Source: CAVRUD01 sp963849635 (GTDB lineage Bacteria > Chloroflexota > Chloroflexia > Thermomicrobiales > UBA6265). Taken from it: a stretch of 64,000 nucleotides of DNA. Below, one piece after another: positions 34,260 through 43,443 of the stretch. The translations under genes and the position numbers were made by a program. The stretch's first letter is position 1. Every line of letters starts with the position of its first letter. The stretch is taken from positions 124,001 through 188,000 of the forward strand of contig CAWKIA010000045.1 in the NCBI GenBank assembly GCA_963849635.1. Reading direction: 5' to 3'. Under the pieces are notes generated by a model. It did not search any database and had not been told where the DNA came from. It saw only the letters and a list, made by a program, of their open reading frames with translations.

Positions 34260-37163
34260 GTGCAATCCCGAGCGGCGACCCCGATTTCGTCCAATGCTGA
34301 AACTTTTCTCGCGCTCGATGTCGAGGCGACGGGCATGGATCCCGCCCGCCACGAGATCATCGAGATCGCGATGATCCTCTTCGATCGAAACGGCGAACGG
34401 GACCGACTGACATCACTCATTCGTCCCCGCGCCAGGATCTCGCTCGATATTTCCGCTCTGACTGGCATCCATCCGTCCGCCCTCGACACCGCGCCGCCCT
34501 TTGCCGAGATCATCCCGGCGGCTCGGCGATTGGCCGCGGGCCGACCGATCGTCGGGCACTCCGTCGGCATGGACATCGCAATGGTCGAGGCAGCAGGACT
34601 GACGCTGCGCGCCCCGGTCTATGACACCTTTCAATTGGCAACCCTTCTTCTTCCGGACCTGCCGAACTACGGTCTCGCCGCCGTGGCGGCGCGCCTTGGC
34701 ATCCCTGGCGGAAGCGGGCATCGCGCGCTCGCTGACGCGGAGACGACCGTCGGCGTCTTTCTGGCGCTCCTGGCGGAACTGGACGCCCACGACACATCGA
34801 CGTTGGAAGAGGTGGCCGCGCAGGCCCGGGCCGCGGGTTGGGGACTTGCTGGTCTCTTCGCCGGCGCGGCGCTCCGCCGGCCGACTGGACCGATGTTCAA
34901 GCCGGACGAGGGCAGCACCAAGCGCGGCCCGCACGAGATGGCATTCCTGACCCCACGGGAGCGACCGGAGACGCTCAAGTCGACCGGATCGAGTGCGCTC
35001 GTTTCGACTGAGACGATCAGGGAGACGCTGCGCAAGGGTCCTCTGCCAGACCTCGTGCCGCACTACGAGCATCGGCCCCAGCAAGAGGCGATGGCGGTCG
35101 CGGTGGCGGACGCCCTCAACAACGACGGCCAGCTGATGGTCGAGGCGGGAACTGGGACCGGCAAGAGCATGGCGTATTTGCTCCCGGCCGCAATGTACGC
35201 AATCGAGCGCGGCGAACGTGTGGTCGTCTCGACCAACACCTTGGCATTGCAGGATCAGCTGTTCAAGAAGGACATCCCCGATATCCAGCAGGCTCTTGTC
35301 AGGCTGGGTAAGCCGGAGCCGGTTGCCACCGTCCTCAAAGGTCGGCAGAACTACGTCTGCCTGCGCCGCTGGTTCAACGCGCAGCGCCAGCCCGCCCTGG
35401 ACTCGGGCGAGGCGGGCCTGAAGGCCAAAGTCAGTCTCTGGCTTGGGGAGACGGAAACGGGAGATCGGGCCGAGCTACACCTCACCCCTGAAGAGGAGGG
35501 CAACTGGCGTTTGCTCTCGGCCGAGGAGGACGCCTGCAACGCGGCTCGTTGTGTCTACCAGCAGCGCAACCAATGCTTCCTCTTTCGGGCGCGGCGCAAC
35601 GCCGACGCGGCCCATCTGGTGGTCGTCAACCACGCGCTCCTGCTCTCAGACACCGTTGCGGGCAGCCGGGTTCTTCCCGAATACGAGCATCTCGTCGTCG
35701 ACGAGGCTCACCACCTCGAGGATCAGGCGACCGGGCAGTTTGGCGTCAGCCTCGACGAGCGTACGATCTCGGAACGGCTGGACGAGTTGATCCGTACGGA
35801 GGGCATTCTGACCGGCGGCACCATTCCCGCCGCGGTGTCTTTCATCAACCGGACCGCAAAGTCTTCACGGGAGAAGCGCCAGGCGGCTGCTACCGGGGAC
35901 AGGGTCAAGCTGGTGCTGGAACGGGCAAACCAGGCTCGGCAAACGGCCCATCAACTTTTTAGCAGGCTGCGCGAGATCGCCGTGTCGCAGGGGGGAGACG
36001 GTGGCTACGATCGCACGGTCCGGATCACTGACGGGTTGCGCCGGTCCGGAGAGTGGACCGAGATCGAGCTGATCTGGGAGTCGCTGGAGCGAGATCTCAA
36101 CGGCGTCGAGGAGCAGGTCCGCTGGTTCCGCGACGCTCTCGAAGGATTCGACCTCGGCGATTCGCCCGATACAATCCAGCCGGGTTCGCTGGAAGAGTTG
36201 ACTCAGACACAGCATGAAGAGCTGACGCTGGGTCTGACGGCATCGCTTCGGGATCTGGGGGAACTGGGCGGGATTCTGCTGGCAACGATCGGCCGGCCGG
36301 AATCTGGCGCGGTCTATTGGATCGAGCGGAGCCAGATTCAAGATCGGATCAGCCTCAACGCGGCGCCGATCCACGTCGGCGATCTCCTCCAGGACCAACT
36401 CTTTGGCCGATTGCGTTCCCTGGTCCTGACCTCGGCCACGATCACGACCGACGGGCAATTCGATTTCGTCGCCAACCGGCTTGGTCTGACGGATGCCGAT
36501 GAACTCGCGGTTGCCTCCCCGTTCAACTATCGGAAATCGACGCTGCTCTACCTGGCCGACGATATCCCGGAGCCGAATGCACCGGGATACCAGCGCCGGA
36601 TGCAGGAGACACTGATCGAGCTGTGCGACCAGTCGCGCGGTCGGGCACTGGTGCTCTTCACCTCGCACGCGGCGCTGCAATCGACCTACCGGGCGATCAA
36701 GGGTCCGCTGGAGGATCGTGGGATCATCACCCTGGCGCAGCGGACCGATGGCAGTCCCCGCCAACTGATCGAGCGGCTGCGGACCACGCCGAATGTTGTC
36801 GTGCTCGGGACCGCGACGTTCTGGGAAGGCGTGGATGTGGTTGGCCCGGCACTAAGCCTGCTGGTGATCACCAAGCTGCCGTTCGCCGTGCCGTCCGATC
36901 CTGTCTTCGCGGCCCGCAGCGAGCAGATGGAACAACCGTTCCTCGACTATGCGGTGCCGCAGGCGGTCCTCCGCTTCAAGCAGGGGTTTGGCAGGCTGAT
37001 TCGTTCCTCGCAAGATCGGGGAGTGTGCGCGGTGCTCGACCGCAGGGTGCTATCGAAGAGGTACGGCTCGTCGTTCGTGCAGTCGCTTCCCGACTGCAGT
37101 GAGTACGTCGGTAGCGTCGACGATTTGCCCCGGGTCGCGGCCGACTGGTTGGCCGAGGCCTGA
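34260..37163 (+). CDS. dinG: DinG-type ATP-dependent helicase with N-terminal DEDDh exonuclease domain
   Basis: 967 residues. The N-terminal DnaQ-like 3'-5' exonuclease spans about residues 12-180 (FLALDVEATGMDP, IVGHSVGMDIAMVE, GSGHRALADAETT). The superfamily 2 helicase core has Walker A VEAGTGTGKSMAYL and VVDEAHHLED. Four cysteines (YVC, DAC, ARC, NQC; about residues 360-440) make the XPD-type iron-sulfur cluster. C-terminal motifs LVLFTSHAAL, FWEGVDV and QGFGRLIRSSQDRG are intact. This fusion is the DinG form of Gram-positive-like lineages. It would unwind and trim forked, R-loop or damaged DNA. It starts with GTG 34260. Confidence 0.92.
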   Translation: MQSRAATPISSNAETFLALDVEATGMDPARHEIIEIAMILFDRNGERDRLTSLIRPRARISLDISALTGIHPSALDTAPPFAEIIPAARRLAAGRPIVGHSVGMDIAMVEAAGLTLRAPVYDTFQLATLLLPDLPNYGLAAVAARLGIPGGSGHRALADAETTVGVFLALLAELDAHDTSTLEEVAAQARAAGWGLAGLFAGAALRRPTGPMFKPDEGSTKRGPHEMAFLTPRERPETLKSTGSSALVSTETIRETLRKGPLPDLVPHYEHRPQQEAMAVAVADALNNDGQLMVEAGTGTGKSMAYLLPAAMYAIERGERVVVSTNTLALQDQLFKKDIPDIQQALVRLGKPEPVATVLKGRQNYVCLRRWFNAQRQPALDSGEAGLKAKVSLWLGETETGDRAELHLTPEEEGNWRLLSAEEDACNAARCVYQQRNQCFLFRARRNADAAHLVVVNHALLLSDTVAGSRVLPEYEHLVVDEAHHLEDQATGQFGVSLDERTISERLDELIRTEGILTGGTIPAAVSFINRTAKSSREKRQAAATGDRVKLVLERANQARQTAHQLFSRLREIAVSQGGDGGYDRTVRITDGLRRSGEWTEIELIWESLERDLNGVEEQVRWFRDALEGFDLGDSPDTIQPGSLEELTQTQHEELTLGLTASLRDLGELGGILLATIGRPESGAVYWIERSQIQDRISLNAAPIHVGDLLQDQLFGRLRSLVLTSATITTDGQFDFVANRLGLTDADELAVASPFNYRKSTLLYLADDIPEPNAPGYQRRMQETLIELCDQSRGRALVLFTSHAALQSTYRAIKGPLEDRGIITLAQRTDGSPRQLIERLRTTPNVVVLGTATFWEGVDVVGPALSLLVITKLPFAVPSDPVFAARSEQMEQPFLDYAVPQAVLRFKQGFGRLIRSSQDRGVCAVLDRRVLSKRYGSSFVQSLPDCSEYVGSVDDLPRVAADWLAEA

Positions 37164-37204
37164 CGGTCGAACGGTCTAAAGAACTACAAGAAAGGACGGT
37201 CGGG

Positions 37205-38188
37205 ATGGAGAGCATCGATCGAAACCTGGCTCTGGAGTTGGTACGAGTAACGGAGGCTGCGGCCCTGATGGCCGGCCGCTGGATGGGGCGAGGCGACAAG
37301 ATTGCCGCCGACCAGGCCGCGGTGGACGCGATGCGCAGTGTGCTCGACACCATCCAGATGGAAGGCACGGTCGTCATCGGTGAAGGGACGAAGGACGAGG
37401 CGCCGATGCTGTTTATCGGCGAACGGGTGGGCTGCGCGGAACATCCGAAGGTCGATATTGCGGTCGATCCGATCGATGGCACTCGGCTCGTGGCAAATGG
37501 CATGCCGAATGCGCTGGTAGTTATGGCGGTGGCCGAGCGCGGCTCGATGCTTGCCTGGCAGGATGTCGCCTATATGGAGAAGATCGCCGTCGGGCCAGAA
37601 GCGGCGGGCAGCATCGATATCAATGCAGAAGTTGCCACCAACCTGACCAATATCGCCGCCGCCCTCAAGCGAGAGGTGGGCGATCTGACGGTGGTCATCC
37701 TCGATCGCCCCAGGCATGAGGTTCTGATCAACGATGTCCGCGCCGCCGGGGCGCGGATCAAGCTGATTACCGATGGCGATGTCGCCGGTGCTGTGATGGC
37801 CGCGATGCCTGGTACCGGGCTCGACGTCATGCTCGGCATCGGCGGGTCGCCAGAGGCAGTCGTGGCGGCGGCCGCTCTGAAGTGTATCGGTGGCGACATG
37901 CAGTGCAAGCTCTGGCCGCGCAACGACCACGAGTGGGCGGTTGTCCGTGAGCAGGGAATCGACGTCCAGAAGGTCCTGACGTTGCATGATCTTGTCGCGA
38001 GCGACAACGTCTTTTTCGCGGCCACGGGTATCACGGACGGCGAGTTGCTTCGTGGGGTGCACTACACCGGCGCCGGCGCGACGACACAGTCGGTGGTGAT
38101 GCGCTCCCGAACTGGCACCGTCCGCACGATCGACGCGACGCATGGCCTGGCGAAGCTGCGTGGCTACAAAGCCTTCCCGTTCGACTAG
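37205..38188 (+). CDS. glpX: Fructose-1,6-bisphosphatase class II
   Basis: 327 residues, the normal length. Metal/phosphate motifs are VVIGEGTKDEAPML, IDIAVDPIDGTRLVANG and DVMLGIGGSPEAVVAAAA. It removes the 1-phosphate of fructose 1,6-bisphosphate in gluconeogenesis (or sedoheptulose bisphosphate in the Calvin cycle in some organisms). ATG 37205 follows GAAAGGACGG. It lies 41 bases after dinG and may share its transcript. Confidence 0.95.
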   Translation: MESIDRNLALELVRVTEAAALMAGRWMGRGDKIAADQAAVDAMRSVLDTIQMEGTVVIGEGTKDEAPMLFIGERVGCAEHPKVDIAVDPIDGTRLVANGMPNALVVMAVAERGSMLAWQDVAYMEKIAVGPEAAGSIDINAEVATNLTNIAAALKREVGDLTVVILDRPRHEVLINDVRAAGARIKLITDGDVAGAVMAAMPGTGLDVMLGIGGSPEAVVAAAALKCIGGDMQCKLWPRNDHEWAVVREQGIDVQKVLTLHDLVASDNVFFAATGITDGELLRGVHYTGAGATTQSVVMRSRTGTVRTIDATHGLAKLRGYKAFPFD

Positions 38189-38222
38189 AGCGGCACACAT
38201 CGGTGGACATACACATCTCCGG

Positions 38223-38304
38223 GTAGGGGCGCGATTCATGGCGCCGGGTTGCCTACCACGAGCGTTCGCTTCGAGGATGTGGGCGCGATGAATCGCGCCC
38301 CTAC
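38223..38304. repeat. Inverted-repeat element (GTAGGGGCG family)
   Basis: Left arm GTAGGGGCGCGATTCATGGC (from 38223) pairs with GGGCGCGATGAATCGCGCCCCTAC-type sequence ending at 38304, with one or two mismatches over 24 bases. The outer GTAGGGGCG matches the element at 30832-30952. Confidence 0.82.
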
Positions 38305-38507
38305 GCCCCGGGCAAACGCGGCAATTCACCACATACAGCCAACCCACGCCCCGTCGCCGCATCCCCGAACTTGCATCTCGCAGACCTTGATTGAAGATCC
38401 ATCCGCTAGGATCAGACGTATACATAGTTGAACCCGATCAACAGGTTATGGCGTAGGTGCGAATCTCTTGACTAGCCAAGAGCGATCTCACTTGTAGTCC
38501 TGCTATT

Positions 38508-38536
38508 TTGACACGATGTCGCCTATCAAATAATGC
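38508..38536 (+). promoter_or_regulatory. Candidate rho promoter
   Basis: TTGACA at 38508-38513, a 17-base spacer and TAATGC at 38531-38536. The transcript would have about 345 bases of leader before the rho start codon. Confidence 0.55.
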
Positions 38537-38886
38537 AGTTGCGCCATTGCTGTTGACCGCATGGGATGGTGGTGATACCATCAAGGTGCGTCTCGGCGAA
38601 CGCATACGCCCCCTGCCCATCGCCGATTCTTCACTTCCCTACACTTGCGGAGTTTGCGAAGCGGCCATATGACCTGTTGTGCCCGGCTTGCGCCCTCCGC
38701 GTGTTGTGCGGAGCGTGGCTGGTTGCTGTCGAGGCGCACCGTTGAGCCCCTGTGGCCTGCCGGATCGGACGGACGAACGCCCCGATCCTCTATCGCACCC
38801 CACCTTTCCTTTTGAGCCCAATTGCGTTGGCCCGCTGAGTTTCGTGGGCATCGCCGAAAAGTTCTGTGTACCCTGGAGGATGTCGA

Positions 38887-41081
38887 TTGTTCGCTGAGGA
38901 AACCTCGACTGTAGAGGCCGTGGAATCAACCGTGGCCGAAAAGCCGGCGCCAAAGCCGCGGGCTTCCCGTTCACGAAAAAGGTCTCGGACACTGCCGCGA
39001 CCGTCGTGGCGGACGTCGAGCCAACGTCCGGCAGCGCCACCGAGGCGACGAGCCCGACGACCATGCCTGAGTCGTCGGGCGCGCCCGCACTGAACGGCAC
39101 CATAGGCGTTGAAACTGCCACTGAAGCGCCCGCGGAGCCCAAGCCCGCTCCGAAAAAAGCCCCACCGCGGCGGACGACCAAACCGAAGGCCGAAGTCGCT
39201 CCGGCAGTGGCGCCCGCTGACGTGATCGAGATTGTCCCTGCCTCCCCCGACATCTCGGCCGTGGCCGCGCCCGTCATCGAAAGTGTTTCTGATGTCGCCG
39301 CGGCCGCTCCTGTGCCGCCATCATTGCCCGAGACAGAGCCGCAGATTCGCATCCCCGAGCCAGAGTCGCTCAACACGGCCGTGCTAGAGCCAGCGGTGGC
39401 CCAGGTGGAGGCCATTGGCGCGTTTGGTGAAGCGGCTCCCGTGGCGGATGCAGCTGCCGATGGCTCGCCGTCGATTACTGCCGAGTCCACAACGAGCTAC
39501 GATCGGCCGCGCCCGCCGCGAAACCCGCAGCGCGACCAGCGCCCGGACCGCAATGATCGGCACGACCGGGGCGAGCGTGGCGACCGCCAGGGCCGCTTCG
39601 ATAATCGGGGTGACCGGACCGACCGGGGTCCCCGTGGTGGTGATCGCCCGGAACGGGGTAACCGCCTTGAGCGCTCGGATCGCCAGGATCGGCCCGACCG
39701 TGGCGACGGATTTGGCAATGGCCGCGAGCGCGGCGGATCGCCGCGCCCCGACGGTCAGGCGAATCGCCCGCCGCGCGCCGCACAGGCGCCGGCTGTGCAG
39801 GTTCCTCAACCCAGCAAGAACGGCGGCGCCCCGCACCTGAACGTCTCCGAATTGGACGCCATGCCAGTCGAAGGTCTCTTCGAGTTGGCCCGAGGCTTCG
39901 AGATCCAGGGGTACTCCCGGATGAAGAAGCCGGATCTGATCGCCAAGCTGCTGCAAGCCCAGACCGAAGGGGAAGGTGGCCACTTCGGTGACGGCGTGCT
40001 GGAGATCAACGAAGAGGGATACGGCTTCCTGCGCGGACCGCGCTTCCTGCCCGGTCCGGACGACATCTACGTCTCTCAGTCTCAGATCCGCCGCTTCGGC
40101 CTGCGGACTGGTGACCGGGTGTCCGGTCAGGTTCGTCCCCCGAAGGACAATGAGAAGTTCTTTAGCTTGCTCCGGGTTGAGGCGGTCAACGGCGTCGACC
40201 CGGAGGTTGCTCGTCGTCGGCCCAGCTTCGACTCGCTGACCCCGATCTTCCCGCTCGAGCTGATCGACCTGGAGACGCAGCCAAACATCCTCTCGACCCG
40301 GCTGCTGAACCTGGTAGCTCCGATCGGCCGCGGGCAGCGCGGACTGATCGTTTCGCCGCCGAAGGCCGGTAAGACGATCCTGCTCAAGTCGATCGCCAAC
40401 GGCATCTCCGCCAACAACCCAGACATGCACCTGATGGTCTGCCTCATCGGCGAGCGGCCGGAAGAGGTCACCGATATGCGCCGCTCGGTCGAGGGCGAAG
40501 TGATCTCCTCGACGTTCGATGAGCCGGTGGAAGACCACACCAAGGTCGCCGAGATGGCGCTCGAGCGGGCGAAGCGCCTGGTCGAAGGGGGCAAGGATGT
40601 CACTATCCTGCTCGACTCGATCACCCGTTTGGCTCGGGCCTACAACCTGGCCGTTCCCCCGAGTGGCCGCACGCTCTCCGGCGGTATCGACCCGGTCGCG
40701 CTCTACCCGCCGAAGCGGTTCTTCGGCGCCGCCCGCAACATCGAGGGCGGCGGCTCCCTGACGATTGTCTCCACCTGCCTGATCGATACCGGCAGCCGGA
40801 TGGATGACGTGATCTACGAGGAGTTCAAGGGCACCGGCAACATGGAGCTTCACCTGGACCGCAAGCTCGCCGAGCGCCGAATCTACCCGGCCATCGACGT
40901 GCAGCGCTCCGGTACCCGCCGCGAGGAGCTGCTCCTGGACGACTACGCCCTGCGCCAGGTCTGGACCATGCGCCGGATGGTGTCGATGCTGGGCGGCTCA
41001 GAAGGCACCGAATTGCTGCTCTCGCGCCTGTCGAAGACGCAGAAGAATGCGGAATTCCTGGAGACGTTGAGTCAGGGGTAA
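38887..41081 (+). CDS. rho: Transcription termination factor Rho with long disordered N-terminus, one frameshift
   Basis: About 731 residues. TTG 38887 is the likely start: CTGGAGGATG lies seven bases upstream and the frame reads FAEETSTVEAVESTVAEKPAPKP. The rest is in the next frame, so one base is missing in the A5 run at 38975-38981 (KKVSDTAATVVADVEP when corrected). Residues to about 285 are Ala/Pro/Glu-rich, then Arg/Asp/Gly-rich (DRNDRHDRGERGDRQGRF...). The conserved part follows: N-terminal helix bundle, RNA-binding CSD (GVLEINEEGYGFLRGP), Walker A SPPKAGKTILLKSI, LDSITRLARAYN and the SGGIDPVALYPPKRFF loop. It is a hexameric RNA helicase that ends transcription. Confidence 0.93.
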
Positions 41082-41123
41082 AAACGGACGGGTAGGTCGC
41101 AATCTCAATCAGCATGACGTTCG

Positions 41124-41157
41124 AACGCGGCCGGCGGGAATTCCCGCCGGCCGCGTT
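41124..41157. terminator. 34-bp perfect palindrome after rho
   Basis: AACGCGGCCGGCGGGAA meets its exact reverse complement at a GAATTC centre, 43 bases after the rho stop codon. Its position fits a terminator or mRNA 3' stabiliser. It shares the GAATTC-centred design with 20184-20223 and has no T run. Confidence 0.65.
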
Positions 41158-41505
41158 ACATTGTGGTCAATTGCCCGTCTTTGCGTGGCAACGGACCGGA
41201 ATTCGACCGCTCACATGTGATACACGATGGTTCTTGCACTTTGCCGGGCGCGGTCGTCATTTCCGGTTAGAATGCGAAATACATCTCATTCCGAGCTACT
41301 TGGGTAGGTACGAGGTACTGGCGACCGGGGCTGCTGCCGTATGTGGTTGGGCAGCCGGTCGGTCTGCGGGCCCGTTTTGACGCGGACCGCGCGCGGCCGC
41401 GAAAGCACGTGGTCGAGGTGATGGATTCTGACGTGGCCTCGGTGGGGGATGAGCGGCCTGATCCGTTCGGCGACAGCCCCGACTTCGAAAGGTTAGGCGC
41501 GGAAG
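41158..41505. other. Intergenic stretch upstream of the ZIP transporter
   Basis: About 350 bases between the rho terminator palindrome and the ZIP start. TAGAAT at 41269-41274 could be a -10 box but lacks a well-spaced -35. No other gene or repeat is seen; an open frame from 41343 is the wrong frame for the ZIP N-terminus. Confidence 0.4.
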
Positions 41506-42266
41506 ATGAACAGCGAACTTTTCAAGGTTCTTTCGGCGCTCGCGATCTTCGCAACGGCGGTGGCTGTGGGTTCCTGCCGCTGAAACTGGGGACATCAGAT
41601 AATGGGCGTCGCCTCCTGATTCTGGGCAGCGCGTTCGCCGGCGGGGTGTTCCTTGGGGCTGGACTCATTCACATGATCGGCGACAGTCAGGAGAAGTTCT
41701 CAGAGCTCGGTTCTGACGACGAGTATCCCCTGGCCCTGTTGCTGGCCGGCATCGGCTTGTTGATGGTTCTCCTCATCGAGAAGGTTGCCGCGGCTTCGGA
41801 TGAAGCCACGGCGTCAAGCAACCGGCGACCCTATCTGCTTCTCGCCGTGCTTTCCGTGCACAGTCTGATCGCCGGCACGTCGCTGGGACTAGAAGGAGCG
41901 GCTGGCACCTTCGTGGTCATTCTGATAGCAATCCTGGCCCACAAAGGTTTCGCCGCCTTCTCGCTTGGGGTGAGCTTTGTTCAAGCAAAGTTGTCACCGA
42001 CACAGTATCGGCGCCTTCTGTTGTTCTTCTCGCTCACGACTCCGCTAGGGGTCATTCTTGGCACGATTGCGGCAAGTGCCTTACATGGTCGTACAGCGAC
42101 GCGATTCGAAGCGGTCTTCGATGGGCTTGCGGCGGGCACCTTCCTGTACGTTGCGACGTTGGACCTCATCAGCGAAACGTTTGAGGATCTGGCGTTACGC
42201 TGGGGCAAGTTCTTCTCATTGGGCGCTGGCTTCTCACTGATGGCGCTGATTGCTATCTGGTCCTGA
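41506..42266 (+). CDS. ZIP family metal transporter, one frameshift
   Basis: About 253 residues. The first membrane helix is encoded from ATG 41506 (MNSELFKVLSALAIFATAVAVG); the remainder is in the next frame (FLPLKLGTSDNGRRLLILGSAFAGGVFLGAGLIHMIGDS ...). One base is missing in the GGG run near 41568-41571. The correct assembly gives about eight helices with the ZIP signature VLSVHSLIAGTSLGLEG in helix IV (HS...G) and AHKGFAAFSLG in helix V (His, Lys in place of the usual Glu). It probably imports Zn2+ or another divalent metal. It converges on the asparaginase gene. Confidence 0.82.
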
Positions 42267-42280
42267 GTCGCGCTGGGCTT

Positions 42281-42314
42281 GAGCATCGTGCGCGGCTTGC
42301 CGCGCACGATGCTC
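42281..42314. terminator. 15-bp hairpin between convergent genes
   Basis: GAGCATCGTGCGCGG (42281-42295), loop CTTG, CCGCGCACGATGCTC (42300-42314). A perfect hairpin 15 bases after the ZIP stop, between convergent genes, so probably a bidirectional terminator. Confidence 0.75.
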
Positions 42315-42373
42315 GGCACCGAAAAGCGTCCTCTCGGACGGTTGCCGTACCTGGTGATCGTGGGCCAATAGGA

Positions 42374-42422
42374 ACCCGGGGTTGAAACCCCGGGCTGAGC
42401 CCGACGAAGCCCTTCCAGGGCT
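42374..42422. repeat. CCCGGGGTTGAAACCCCGGG intergenic repeat
   Basis: CCCGGGGTT-ga-AACCCCGGG hairpin (42374-42393) followed by AGCCCTTCCAGGGCT (42408-42422). The layout (hairpin around TTGAAA, then a second hairpin some 15 bases away) resembles 13420-13575. No gene is affected. Confidence 0.7.
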
Positions 42423-42487
42423 GTGAAAGAAGACGCGTGCCCGGACGGTTCCAAAGCGCTCAAGCCTTCGGTAGACCTTGGCGCTTG

Positions 42488-43432
42488 CTAATCCTTAAGC
42501 GGTACGTGAGTCGCGGCAATTCCTGGAACGTTCCCATCGATCTCGTCCATGTGGATATAGGTCTTGTCGTGCGCGGTCGATGCACCGCCGTGCGTTCCGT
42601 CCGCGGTGATCGCGACGATGTTCATCTCGCTTGCGTACGGATCGTCGAGGGAGCGAAGGTCGATCAGCGCCTGGCGCAGCGCCTCCTCCAGTGACATGCC
42701 AAAGCGGAGGAACGTCACTACCGAGTGGGCGGTGCAGCACCTGATGGCCATCTCGCCACGGCCGGTACAGGCGGCGGCGCCCCATCGATCGTCGGCGTAG
42801 TTGCCGGCGCCGATCACCGGGGAGTCTCCCAGGCGGCCGGGATACTTCCATGCCCACCCCGACGTGCTTACGCCGCATGCGATCAAGCCATCGCGGTCGC
42901 GCGCGATGACGTTCACCGTTCCGTGTGGCGGTTCGGGGAACTGCGGATCGCTTGTCACGGCCCCGACCATCTCGCGGACACGGTTGATGTAGGCGCCTTT
43001 CGCGCTCTCTTCGTCGATCCGCCCCCGCCAGATGTTTTCGGCTTCTGGTGTGAGGAGGTCCACTGCTGGGAGTCCAACTTCGGCGGCGAGTCGGGCTGTG
43101 CCCGGCCCGGCAATCATGGCGTGGGGGAGGTCGTCCATGACGCGGCGCGCGAGTTCGATCGCGTCCTGGTATCCCTGGAGCGCGCCGACAGCGCCGGAAC
43201 GCAGGCCGCGGCCGATCATGATGCTCGCGTCGAGTTCGACATCGCCATCCAGATTCGGCAGGCCGGAGTATCCGACGCTGTGATCGCTCGGATTCGCTTC
43301 GACGAATTTAATCGTGGCGATGACGGCGTCGGCCGCACTTCCTCCACCTCGCAGCACCTCGATCCCCGCGACGATGCCTACATTTGCGTTGCTGCTGGCG
43401 ACGATCTGCCCTGACACTCGACGATCCTCCAT
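42488..43432 (-). CDS. Isoaspartyl peptidase / L-asparaginase family N-terminal nucleophile hydrolase
   Basis: 314 residues. The nucleophile Thr is in EPPHGTVNVIARDRDG, where autocleavage would separate alpha and beta subunits. Downstream motifs GVSTSGWAWKYPGRLGDSPVIGAGNYAD and ACTGRGEMAIRCCTAH are the conserved substrate and Gly-rich loops of the glycosylasparaginase/plant-type asparaginase family. It hydrolyses asparagine side chains or beta-aspartyl peptides. The N-terminus (GIVAGIEVLRGGGSAADAV) is complete with no signal peptide. It lies 11 bases downstream of the AIR-synthase-like gene. Confidence 0.88.
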   Translation of the reverse strand: MEDRRVSGQIVASSNANVGIVAGIEVLRGGGSAADAVIATIKFVEANPSDHSVGYSGLPNLDGDVELDASIMIGRGLRSGAVGALQGYQDAIELARRVMDDLPHAMIAGPGTARLAAEVGLPAVDLLTPEAENIWRGRIDEESAKGAYINRVREMVGAVTSDPQFPEPPHGTVNVIARDRDGLIACGVSTSGWAWKYPGRLGDSPVIGAGNYADDRWGAAACTGRGEMAIRCCTAHSVVTFLRFGMSLEEALRQALIDLRSLDDPYASEMNIVAITADGTHGGASTAHDKTYIHMDEIDGNVPGIAATHVPLKD

Positions 43433-43443
43433 TGGGTTGTTGC

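Larger units (their letters stand above)
38189..38886. other. 700-bp intergenic stretch: inverted repeat, promoter and long rho leader
   Basis: It holds an inverted-repeat element (38223-38304), then a near-consensus promoter (38508-38536), then about 345 bases of transcribed leader before rho. No open frame with a recognisable product is present. The leader contains CTCCGCGTGTTGTGCGGAG hairpins and a C/T-rich, G-poor run near 38790-38815 that would suit Rho binding. Confidence 0.5.
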
